From Adiantum capillus-veneris (taxonomy: Eukaryota; Streptophyta; Polypodiopsida; Polypodiales; Pteridaceae), in contig CM043964.1 in assembly GCA_014529385.2 (NCBI GenBank), positions 6,107,997 through 6,171,996 of the forward strand: DNA of 64,000 nucleotides. The letters are read 5' to 3'. Each line of letters starts with the position of its first letter. Position 1 is the stretch's first letter. Shown here in pieces: positions 36,947-46,451 of the stretch. The notes under the pieces are model-generated. The model saw only the letters and a list, made by a program, of their open reading frames with translations, did no database searches and had not been told where the DNA came from. Position numbers and translations under genes: made by a program.

Positions 36947-37480
36947 CTACACTAAGAGAGCAAGAGCTGCAAAAATCAAGCCTTGTACATAGTCAGGGAT
37001 GCTCTCTCTCTTTCTCTCTCTACCCCCCTTTTCCTCTTCCTTCTCCGCTTCACTTGCATTGTACGCACCTGTAGGGGGTACCCAATCAGATAAAATCAGG
37101 AAAAGAGAGGAATCTGAGTTGATACCTGTAGCTTGGCAGGAGAATTGTTGCGCGCAGCCAGCAGAGGGAAGCAGCGATGCTTGCACGGAAGCTGGTGCAC
37201 TCAAGTAGACCAATAGGAATTTGCGCAATGGAAGTAGCGATGGCGGATGCTTGCACGGAAGTTGGTGCACTCAAACAGAGCAGCAAGGAATTTGTTGGGC
37301 GCAGGTGGTGCAGGCAAAAGGCGGAAGAGGGGGGGACATAGGCAAGGGTGGGAGGGATATCATGCAAGCAGGAGGCGAAGACAAGGAGGGTGTCGCGCGC
37401 GGAGTCACCGAGGAGGCCGTGAGCAGTGGATTGTGCCAAATTCATTTTGTCTTTAAAAAGGGAATGTGCTACTGTATCAG
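36947..37480. other. GC-richer stretch with a local duplication
   Basis: ATGCTTGCACGGAAG(C/T)TGGTGCACTCAA occurs at about 37177 and 37247, spacing about 70 bp. Frames are open on both strands because of base composition, but none shows a recognised motif. It could be a decayed gene 5' region. Confidence 0.4.
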
Positions 37481-37756
37481 ATCAGCGTGCGGGCCTATTT
37501 GGTATAGAATAACCAAGGTAATGCGTTCATTTCCTGCACATAGGATCGAATCCTCCTTTTGGAGGTTGAAGGCCCTTCACCCTGGATAGGGTGATCCTCG
37601 TACGATTCATAGGAGGAATCTAGGGAACTAGCAAATATAAATAAAGAGGAGCCAATAGTAGGGTAAAGGGGCCATTAAAAAACCGGGGTCCTGTGAAGGG
37701 ACCCCTGGACCCCACACTTTAACTTAGTTTGTGTCCACTCTAAAGACACCACTGGC

Positions 37757-37860
37757 CCCTTGGTGAGCCGGCTTAGCGCAGCTGAGGATGCAATCCCCAC
37801 CGTCAAATATGTGTTCAAGCCCTATTGGCACAATTGGCTTACATTACCCCCCTTATGCGG
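37757..37860 (+). ncRNA. Possible tRNA-derived SINE head (pol III A and B boxes)
   Basis: TTAGCGCAGCTG at 37773-37784 resembles an A box and GTTCAAGCC at 37813-37821 fits the B box consensus GWTCRANNC, about 40 bp apart, as in tRNA-related SINEs. A second B-box-like GATCGAATC lies at 37544-37552. I could not fold a complete tRNA or define a 3' tail or target duplication, so this is only a candidate. Confidence 0.35.
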
Positions 37861-38362
37861 CTTGCTACCGGTGCCCGTTTTTGTTACACGCAATTCGATT
37901 TCCGCCATCGCATGGCCTCGTGAGAGCTTCGATCATGCCAAAAACTTCACGGGAGGTAGCGACAGATCTGCTCTATCCATTGAGCGCCTTTGCAGCAAAA
38001 ATGGTGCATTGTGCTGCGCGCAACCTGTTGCCCCGCTTAGGTGGCTCTAAGTTGGGGGTTTTACCCTAGGGCAGGACATCACCGTCGGGCGAGAGGCTAG
38101 ATGACACCGAGCACTATGTGAGGCAAACCAGCTCCTACGGCATGCAGCAACCACAAGTGGCTCATGTAGATGCTCCCTATCTTGCTGCTCCTCAATATTA
38201 TCCCCGTTGCCTCTGCAGCCTTCAAGCCACACCCACTCCATTTTACTCCATTATCATCGCTCTCTGAGTGATGACAAATATCCGTAGTCGTTGCTTTACT
38301 AAGGTGCTTGGAGCTTGCCATTGCCACGGCCCACACACGTATGAGCAGCAACATCTCCATCT

Positions 38363-38414
<52 letters not shown>
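38363..38414. repeat. (CT)n followed by (CA)n
   Basis: CT at 38363-38385 passes directly into CA to 38414. Immediately downstream begins the dispersed repeat shared, inverted, with 55765-55935. Confidence 0.9.
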
Positions 38415-38419
<5 letters not shown>

Positions 38420-38565
38420 CTCACGCTAGATTTCAGACTCTTTAGTCCAGCATGGAAAGAGAGCAGCGGCCAGCGTGGACTAAAGCGTGGAAGAGGCCAA
38501 TGTGGAAATAAGGGAGATAATAAAACGGCCCCTGGCGGCTGGCTGCACACAGTAGGGAGAGCTTG
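38414..38565 (+). repeat. Dispersed repeat, copy 1
   Basis: GGCTCACGCTAGATTT, GCGTGGACTAAAGCGTGG, GTGGAAATAAGGGAGA and CCCTGGCGGCTGG occur here and, on the opposite strand and in the same order, at 55765-55935. Spacer lengths differ. It is likely a non-autonomous mobile element; termini were not resolved. Confidence 0.8.
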
Positions 38566-38682
38566 CCAATGTGGAAAGAAGAATATTGCAGGGATTGTTG
38601 CGGCTTGGACTGAGTGCATATAAAAACAAAATGGTTATTGGAAATTTCCCCTCTCTCTTTTCCCTCTTTTCTCCCCCTTTCA

Positions 38683-39033
38683 GCGTTCCAGGAGAAAACA
38701 GAGAGAGGCATTTCTCCTTTCCCCTCTTCTTAAAGCCACACCATCTCAAATTCATCATGGCTGCTACTACTGCATACATTCAAATTGAGAGCTCATATAG
38801 TCCCTTCAACTGTGCCACACCGAGCACCATTGAGCCTAATCGAGTGGTTCAAGCGAAGCGTTCCAAGAGAAAACAGAGAGAGGCATTTCTCCTTTCCCCT
38901 CTTCTTAAAGCCACACCATCTCAAATTCATCATGGCTGCTACTACTGCATACATTCAAATTGAGAGCTCATATAGTCCCTTCAACTGTGCCACACCGAGC
39001 ACCATTGAGCCTAATCGAGTGGTTCAAGCGAAG
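38683..39033 (+). repeat. 175-bp tandem duplication containing an ATG and its leader
   Basis: GCGTTCCAGGAGAAAACAG at 38683 recurs as GCGTTCCAAGAGAAAACAG at 38858, and the following roughly 175 bp, including CTTCTTAAAGCCACACC and an ATGGCTGCTACTACTGC start, are nearly identical. Confidence 0.93.
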
Positions 39034-39120
39034 CGCAAAGCAGAGGCCGGATCTTGTAGCATCAAGAAAGCCAAAAGCATGAGGGGTGAACCACGCAATC
39101 TAATTGAGGTGGCTCTCTAA
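38932..39120 (+). CDS. Small open frame, possible first exon, unknown product
   Basis: The second ATG of the 175-bp duplication opens MAATTAYIQIESSYSPFN and continues to KRKAEAGSCSIKKAKS with a basic stretch, ending at a TAA at 39118-39120, about 62 codons. The upstream copy of the same ATG (38757) reads through the duplication in the same starting frame. The leader-plus-ATG look suggests the 5' end of a real gene. Possible GT donors lie near the 3' end, but no downstream exon was found. Function is not recognised. Confidence 0.35.
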   Translation: MAATTAYIQIESSYSPFNCATPSTIEPNRVVQAKRKAEAGSCSIKKAKSMRGEPRNLIEVAL

Positions 39121-39182
39121 CGGGGGGATTTGCAATCGGGAGAGAACTGATTGAGGTGTGTGCCTTACTTTGTCTGATGCTC

Positions 39183-39232
<50 letters not shown>
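39183..39232. repeat. (GT)n and (GA)n
   Basis: GT to 39192, then about 20 GA units to 39232. From 39233 to the chromovirus at 39758 nothing was recognised. Confidence 0.9.
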
Positions 39233-39234
<2 letters not shown>

Positions 39235-39757
39235 CCAAGAAACAAGGCAATAAGCAGAAGCTTTTTGTTTATTGTAAGTCAAGGCAAATAGTAAAACACC
39301 AGAATATGTTTTATCGTAGTATCATCACTAGATGTATTGTTAAAAACCAGTTTTAATCCAGATATCCAATCAACATTAGATTTTATGTAAGTCAACACTA
39401 GAGCCAGATTCGGCTAATACCAACCTCCGGCTAATACCAACCATGCCCAAGATTAAGAGAGTAAGATCTAGTTTAGAGAGATACCATGATTAAGCCAAAA
39501 ATCCAAGACCAAAAAAACCAACTGGTAGCCAGTAGACAGGCAGTAGATTTTACAAGACAGTGGGTAGTAGATTGCATAGTATTTAACAATTTTCTAAATT
39601 CAGTGAGCAGGACTAGAAGCAGCAAAAAAATTCATCATTCTCTTTCACTGTGCCAAAGTAAGAAGAACATGTCATCATTCTCAACAAAGCAATAAAATTT
39701 TTGACCACCTCAAATATTTGAAGGAAATATGGAACTAGTGAGCAGAAGTACACTCAC

Positions 39758-41566
39758 TGTCATAAAATATAATATCTAACTTTAGCAAATGCTTTTCTCA
39801 TATTAAATTGATCATTTAATGTGGGAGAATAAATGGGAACAAGAGTTAGAATAAAGACATGTGCTTCTAGACCTATCTCAACACGGGACCATAGGAGAGA
39901 TGGTTGCATCTCAATAGGGGTCCAAAAGGAGATGGTCTATCAAAGAGCAATGTGCAATAAGTGCTTCTAAACTTACCTCAGCAGGGGACCAAGAGGAGAG
40001 ATGGTTACATCTCAATAGGGGTCCAAAAAGAGGTAGTCTATCAAAGAGCAATGCGCATCTGATGGAGCTTAAAATACCTTAGGGTTAACTTCATTAAAGA
40101 CCTCCAATAGTTAGTGTTAAAAGTCCTTTGACCTTAGGCAAGCTAGGGTTGAGCTTGAAGTGGGGACCCAGCTTAAACTTACCTTTAACCTTAGGCAAGC
40201 TAGGGTTGATCTTGAGGTGGAAACCCAACCTAAACTTGCCTTTGACCTTAGACAAGTTAGGGCTGAGCTTGAGGTGGGAACTCCACCTAAGGTGCTTGTC
40301 ATGCTTGATACCTAAGGTATTTGAGGTACTTGTCATACTTAATGAGGAAGTTGTTTGAGAAGCTTCTTATGCATGTGGGGTAAGATGCTTGAGTCAAAAA
40401 AAGACCCTACACACTTAATGAGAAAGTTGCTTGAGAAGCATCGTATGCATGGGGGGTAAGATGCTTGAGTCAAAAAGAGACCCTACACACTTAATGAGGA
40501 AGTTTCTTGAGAAGCTTTCTATGTATGGGGGGTAAGATGTTTGAGTCAAAAAGAGACCCTACACAATGAGGAAGTTTCTTGAGAATCTTCCTATGCATGG
40601 GGGGTAAGATGCTTGAGTCATAAAGAGACCCTACACACTTAATGAGGAAGTTTCTTGAGAAGATTCCTATGCATAAAAGTCCTAAAGATAGGGGAATCTT
40701 TAACCTAACCTTCCACTCACCCAAGGGGCACCCCTTTTGTAAAAGGGCACATGGGACACATGTCAAACTCTCTCTAAGCTTAACCACATGGTGTGATTGA
40801 ATGATATTGGTTGGGCTAAAGAGGGGTCCAATGAGCTTCTACTTCCATCCTACAAATATCTAGATATTTTTAAGCTCTCTCTCTCTCTCTAAGGGGTAAG
40901 GAGGACACTTGTCACAAGACTACCCATGTACTTGAATGCATGCAGCATGTGATTGGCTAGAGGGAGAGGGGTCCAATGAGCTTGCAGCATGTGGAAAAGC
41001 TAGTCCCAAGCAAGCAAGGGGGGTGCTAGGGGGATATACACCACACACACGCTCATTTTGTGGATTCATTCTCACTTGGTGAAAGTTGAGGAACTCCACC
41101 TCCTTCTCCAAGCTTGTGAGAAGTAAGAGCCTACACCAACACTCTTGGTTATGGAATGCAAATCCAACCAAGAGCCATGCTTCAATGCATAAGCTTGCCA
41201 TCTTTATTACTATGCTATTATGTATGCTAGCAAGAAGAGTAATGATAAGTGAGGAACTTTTTCTTTCTCCTATGGAATGTTTCTTCTTTCTCTTCCCTAC
41301 CCTCATTCCCCACTAGCTGTCTCCACCTTCGAAGGTGTTTGAGGGCTTGGGACTGAGACTTGAGATAGTTAATGCTTTCTACAAGTTTATGTTATGCTTG
41401 TGATACATGAAGCTTTCCATATTCATTGCATCATGTAGGTCACAAGGAACATAAAGATTGTATTATACCAAGTCTCTCTTGATGGGAGAAATTATAATAA
41501 AAATGCCTATTGGAGGAGGCACCGGCTCCATATGAATCCGGTTCTCAACTATTGTCATGTTCTCTA

Positions 41567-41616
<50 letters not shown>

Positions 41617-41773
41617 CAAAAGTATTGTTCATGCGAAGTTAACTAAGTACCATGTTTATGTTGCTACCATCAATTAAGTTCACCCGTTATGCTCACAAAG
41701 TAATCTCTCAAAAGTGCTTCACCTAATTTTCTAATTCTGCTACTCTCAAAGTTCATAGGCTATTTTCATTACA
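39758..41773 (+). repeat. Chromovirus 5' LTR (2,016 bp) with two minisatellites
   Basis: It contains a 57-bp unit x 3 (starts 40131, 40188, 40245; ACCTTAGGCA...) and a 76-bp unit x about 4.5 from 40338 to 40675 (CTTAATGAGGAAGTT...GACCCTACACA), plus (CT)n at 41571-41614. Open frames over the 57-bp units encode a 19-residue repeat on the minus strand only because 57 is divisible by three; this is not a gene. The CCATGATGG-less 41000-41340 part is shared with the 3' LTR. Confidence 0.93.
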
Positions 41774-41774
41774 T

Positions 41775-41792
41775 TGGTATCAGAGAATTTGG
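41775..41792 (+). promoter_or_regulatory. Primer-binding site (initiator-Met tRNA type)
   Basis: TGGTATCAGAG begins two bases after the 5' LTR, matching the complement of the initiator-Met tRNA 3' end for its first 11 bases; the rest (AATTTGG) does not match. Confidence 0.88.
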
Positions 41793-42182
41793 TTTCTCTT
41801 CTCTTTCTTAAGAAGAGGGTTCCTTAAGTAGCCTATTAGTGGTTGATTTTGTTAATTATATTAGGGTAAGTGGGATTGGGATCTATTAGTGTTGAGCCCA
41901 CTATGTGGGATATGGTGCACACCTCGGGAGATTTGGTCTTAATAATGGGGTCATTTTAGACTTACCTACGGCTTTACCATTATTGAGCCATAAGAAGTCT
42001 GAAAGGAGCTATCCCTTGGCAACTCTACTATGTTAGACCCACTCCACTACTCTCTATACTTAACCAAATCGACCCGTGGGTGTAGATACTTAAGTGCCTA
42101 TTTTTCAAAGGCTAGGAGGAGTAGCAACTAAGGTTTCGAATTGCCAAAGCATACACTAAGTAAACACCTAAGTTTAATTAAC

Positions 42183-43492
42183 ATGCCTGACAATAACCAA
42201 GAGAGTAGAATGAACATTGATAACTTTGATTTTGCACATGAAGGTGTTAATGATGATGCCCCCATGTTTGTTGATTATCTTGTTACTAGGTTGCAACAAG
42301 CTATGGGCAACCCCTCTTTGCAAGCCGAAGTTACTTTATAACTTCGTGCTTATGGGATTTTCTTTCCTCTCAAAGAGGAGAGAGAGCTTAGGAGGCCTCT
42401 TGGTGAGACTCCCAAAAGAAAACTCTCTCCCATACGAGAGGAGGAATTTAAAGAACGAGAAGGTAATGACTCCCTAAGTTCCTTAAAAGATGTGGCTCCA
42501 TGAAGATGGCGGTCTAGACGATTGCTAACTCCTCCCAAGAGGAAATGGTTTGGGAAGAGAGGAAACAAAGGAAGAAAAGGGCAAGAAAGAGGTCACCCTC
42601 TTCTCCTTCTTCTTCACCTTCCTCCTCTATCGATGAAAGCTATGGCTATTCTCCTAGAGAATACAAGAGGGGAGGACATCGCAAATCTTACCCTGCATGG
42701 CGAAGGTTACAAAAGCTAAAGAAGTTTAAAGAGGGAGGAAAGAGTATCTCTTTTGTCACCTATGATGGCACCTTTGGTGCTACCAACAAAGTATTGGCCT
42801 TCATCCAACAATTTGATGCGGCCTTTGGAGACGAGGGTGTCACGGAGTCCTCCAAGGTACACCATGTAGCTATGCACTTCCAAAAATTGGCTCGTCAATG
42901 GTGGGCTAGCCTTCGTGGCAACGGAGAAGCCCCAAAGACATGGAAAACTCTACGAGTTTCCATCATGAAGCAATTCCTTGCAAGTGATGCAAAGGACAAA
43001 GTGCTTACCAAATGGTGAAGTTTTAAGATTCTCTCTCATGAGTCTATCCACAAATATGTGGACAAGTTTTGGGATTTACATCTCAAGGCTACTATCTTTC
43101 AAAAGATAGACTTTGTCAAGAAAAAGCAACAATTTTGTGCGGGATTACCCAAAGAGATGGCCGAGTATGTCAACTCTCAACGGCTTGGTTCTATCACCAA
43201 AGTAATCCACCACACCATGGTTGCTTCGCGCATCAATTTCCAACAAGGGGCTAGATGGAATGTCAAGCCCATGGAAAATAAAGACAAAAGTGATGCCAAG
43301 GGGAAAACCAATGCCCAAAATTCATACCAAGGCTATTTCAACAACAACAATCATCGGTCCAAGGAGAAGGGATTTTACAAAGGTAAATATAAACTCTCTC
43401 CTAAAGAGCTAGAATATTTTCGTAAGGACCACAAGTTTGAAGCTCCAAAAGAGGATGCTCATTGCCAAGGATTTCTCCTTTCCTATGCTTAG
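42183..43492 (+). pseudogene. Chromovirus gag remnant
   Basis: An ATG at 42183 opens MPDNNQESRMNIDNF and stops near 42340. In later frames come RARKRSPSSPSSSPSSS (42560-42640), SYPAWRRLQKLKKFKEGGKS, FDAAFGDEGVTESSKVHHVA and ARQWWASLRGNGEAPKTWKT (42680-42960), the retrotransposon gag capsid fold. After a stop at 43018 the sequence continues as IHKYVDKFWDLHLKA and FCAGLPKEMAEYV to 43492. The zinc knuckle expected after ELEYFRKDHK is missing. Confidence 0.88.
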
Positions 43493-43498
43493 GGAAAG

Positions 43499-43872
43499 AT
43501 GCAAGAGCATGATGCCTTTATTTTGTTTGCCCCTGTTTCAACTCACAACTTCATATCCACGGAGTTGATCACCAAGCTAGACATACAAACCCACAAGATG
43601 GGAGATACATTGAAATCTGATGGAGCTATCAAGGGACAAGACCTCTCAATTACTCCCTTAATTGGAAAATTGCTTCATGTCCAAAGTTATATGGACAAAA
43701 AGGATTTCGTCATCTCCCCTCTCAAACATGAGTATGTTAATCGTTGGGGCACCATGGTTTAATTGCATGGCTTCCAACATGAATTCCTTGAAAGGAGAAT
43801 CTACTTCACCTACAAGGAAAAGAGCATGTACATAGATGCTAATGAGTTGGGAAACACCATACCTTTGCAATA
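43499..43872 (+). pseudogene. Chromovirus protease remnant
   Basis: APVSTHNFISTELITKL stands where a chromovirus protease has a DSGSTHNFIS-type active site, so the catalytic Asp-Ser-Gly has been lost. FVISPLKHEYV... continues to a stop at 43762, then LHGFQHEFLERR to about 43872. Confidence 0.82.
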
Positions 43873-43963
43873 AAGGGAATCAAGAGGAATTAGAGTTGTC
43901 TAATTTCCTAAACGGATCCCAAGATGTTTTCACTGATGACATTCCTAGTGAGCTACCGCTAAA

Positions 43964-44610
43964 ATGAGGGATGATGACCATGCAATTGAGCTTCTACCAG
44001 GAAGCTCACTGCCTAACAAGCCTCCTTATCGAGTTTCACAAGCTCAACAAGAGGAGATCATGAGGCAAGTGCTTGAATTGGTGGAAAATGGGATGGTAAG
44101 GTCTAGCTCCTCTCCATTTTGTTCACCATTTCTTTTAGTGCAAAAGAAAGACGACACATCACATGTGTGTCCACTATAGAGAACTAAATAAGATCACTAT
44201 CAAAAATACATTTCTCGTGCCGTGGGTAGAAGATCTATTTGATAATTTACAAGTTTTGGCCTGACAAATGCTCCAGGCGCATTCAAACTCATGATGGACA
44301 AAAATTTTCAGGCCATCTAAGTTCTCTTGAAGATTACATGAGACACCTCCACGTAACCTTTCAAGTTGTGACAGAGAATAAGCTTTTCATTAATCAAAAT
44401 AAAAGCGAATTTTTTCTACAAGAGATAGGTCACATTATCTCTAATTATGACACCCATATGGATCCAAAAAAGCTAGAGATAATAAAAGGATGGCCTAATC
44501 CAAGGAATCTACATGAGGTACAAAGCTTCATAGGTATATGTGCATACTATAGATTCTTCATAGAAAAACTTCTCGCTAATAGAAGGCCCATTACATGACT
44601 TAAAAATAAG
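43964..44610 (+). pseudogene. Chromovirus reverse transcriptase with deleted core
   Basis: AIELLPGSSLPNKPPYRVSQ, QQEEIMRQVLELVENGMVR and SSPFCSPFLLVQKKD are the usual start. After a frame change, LTNAPGAFKLMMD near 44262 and then HLHVTFQVVTENKLFINQNK follow with the whole catalytic FxDD segment missing between them, an internal deletion. EVQSFIGICAYYRFFIE near 44520 is the conserved connection block. It cannot encode an active polymerase. Confidence 0.9.
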
Positions 44611-44619
44611 TATTCATGG

Positions 44620-45050
44620 ACTACAAAAGTGCAAGAAGCTTTTGAGAAGCTTAAGGAAAATCTTATCTCTCAAAATGTGCTCACACTAGTAGGTCTCTCA
44701 AAGCCATTTGAGGTCCAATGTGATGCTTGTGGTAATTGCCTTGGAGCTATTTTGCTTCAAGAAGGGCATGCCATAGCATATGAGAATCAAAGACTCAACT
44801 TCGATTCGATAAGTGAGTATGGGGAAAATACGAAAAAGAGCTACTAGCTATTCTATATGCCATAAACACGTGGAAACATTGCCTCTTGGGGACTTTATTC
44901 ATCCTACGAATGGATCACAAAGCCTCAAGAACTTTATGACACAAACCAAGCTCTCCGACAAACAAATGAGGTGGAAAAATTCTCTTTTTCAATTTAAATT
45001 TCATATTGCTCACATTGTTGTCAAGGACAATTGTTGAAAATTGATAAAGG
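44620..45050 (+). pseudogene. Chromovirus RNase H remnant
   Basis: FEVQCDACGNCLGAILLQEG near 44707 is the gypsy RNase H start (xxxDASxxGxGAVLxQ, with the Ser changed to Cys). HAIAYENQRLNFDS... follows, then frame changes; TWKHCLLG and RMDHKAS-like strings near 44870-44925 are the later RNase H blocks. Confidence 0.85.
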
Positions 45051-45129
45051 AAAGCAACTTGGATTATTTCAGCCAACAGGCTTAACAAGAAAACACACTC
45101 TATGCCTGTCAAAAAAACTATTAAGGCAC

Positions 45130-45700
45130 ATCAAATGGCAACCCTCTTAAGATCTCAAGTTTTCAAGCATCATGGATTTCCAACATCCATAGTGTCAGAC
45201 AAAGATCCTAGAATGACCAGTAATTTCTAGAAGAGTCTCTTTTGGAGTATAAGAAGTAGATTAAATTTCTCTTTCGGTCTATCATCCACAAACAGATGAC
45301 CAAAGTGAAATAACTAATCTAATGATTCTTGAATCTACTAAAAGCCTATGTCATGGAAGTAGATCAACATTCTCGATGATAGAAGCACCTATCTCTTATA
45401 GAGTATGCGTACAATGACATTGTACATACTTCTATGGGGAAAGCACCTTTCAAGTTTAAAGAGGGAAGATCCAAAAGTCCCTTACTACTTCAAGTACATG
45501 GGAAGATCTTCACTGCTGATGAATATAGCTGAGACCTACAAGAATCTTTTCCAAAGATTAAAGGGGTTATATCCATCTCACAAGAAAGGTAAAAAGGGCT
45601 GCTGCTACTAAGCACAAAAGAGCCTTAGCCTTTAAGAAAAATGATTGGGTATTGTTAAAGTTTCTCAAGGATCATCTGAGGCATACTACGGGCAAGAGTC
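45130..45700 (+). pseudogene. Chromovirus integrase remnant
   Basis: FKHHGFPTSIVSDKDPRMTS near 45160-45220 is the second catalytic Asp region (SDRDxxFTS). The QTDGQTE-like segment near 45290 is broken by stops, and LEYAYNDIVHTSMGKAPF near 45395 is the block after it. The N-terminal H2C2 zinc finger and the first Asp are missing, so much of the integrase has been deleted. Confidence 0.82.
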
Positions 45701-45869
45701 CTACGGACCACCAAGAGTATGATGCTAAACTAGCAAAAAGATACTATGGTCTTTAAAATTCTTAAGCCAATCAATGAGATGGCAAATTAATTGAAGTTGC
45801 CCAACCATTGGCTCATGTACAATTTTTTCCATGAGAACCTACATAAGTCTTACAAAGGAGCGTGATCAA

Positions 45870-46080
45870 AAGAAGCAATAGTTACAGACCCTCCAAAAAT
45901 TGAAGAGCAAGAAGAAGTACTTCAATCTAAGTCCATCCTATGACATGAAGACAAGGTTTTAAGAAACGGTAAGATTATATGACGATATCTTATTAAGTTA
46001 AAGAATTATCCTTTTAAAGATGCTAAATGGATGCAAGGAACCTAGCTTAAGGATAATATGAACCTTGTCAATGCTTACAA
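45870..46080 (+). pseudogene. Chromodomain remnant at the integrase C-terminus
   Basis: PPKIEEQEEVLQSKSIL, then HEDKVLRNGKII and RYLIKLKNYPFKDAKWMQ, matches the chromodomain pattern of chromoviruses (xIL.HE....RN...I..YLVKWKNYP..DATWE). Two in-frame stops interrupt it. This places the element in the chromovirus branch. Confidence 0.8.
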
Positions 46081-46451
46081 TTCTACACTAGAGTAAGCAT
46101 ATGAAAATGCATTTTAAATGAAAAATGTTTTTGTCTTATAAGACTAGTTCTCTTTTTATTGTGCACAAATTTAAATAGTATGCATGCTTATAATCATGTT
46201 TATGGTGACAATGTCTCCCAAACACCAAGTAGAATTTGTCACTCTACTTTGGAAGTATGATATGGACTAAAGAGCAGACATGCTTGCGGCAACTACGTCT
46301 CCCAAGCACCAAATGGATTAGTCATCCATCTAGGAATGATGTCGAAGGGTAAAAAGAGAACCTCTACCCACTAAGTAACATGGACTAATGACTAGGCTTT
46401 ATCTTCTCTACCTTATAGTCGAGGGCGACTATGATTTCAAGAGAGAGGTAA

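Noticed and set aside
36947-37480. Overlapping open frames on both strands as a GC-rich gene
   Set aside because: Compositional openness with no motif, start context or splice structure.
37500-37600. Complete tRNA gene around GATCGAATC
   Set aside because: A B-box-like string is present, but no acceptor, D or anticodon stems could be paired.
40094-40358. 19-residue repeat protein (KVKGKFRLG-type) and its copy at 46785-47052
   Set aside because: A 57-bp minisatellite inside an LTR is open because its length is divisible by three; both strands are open and it lies in a non-coding LTR.
40338-40675. Possible CRISPR-like array of regularly spaced repeats
   Set aside because: Units are contiguous 76-bp tandem copies without unique spacers, in a eukaryotic LTR.
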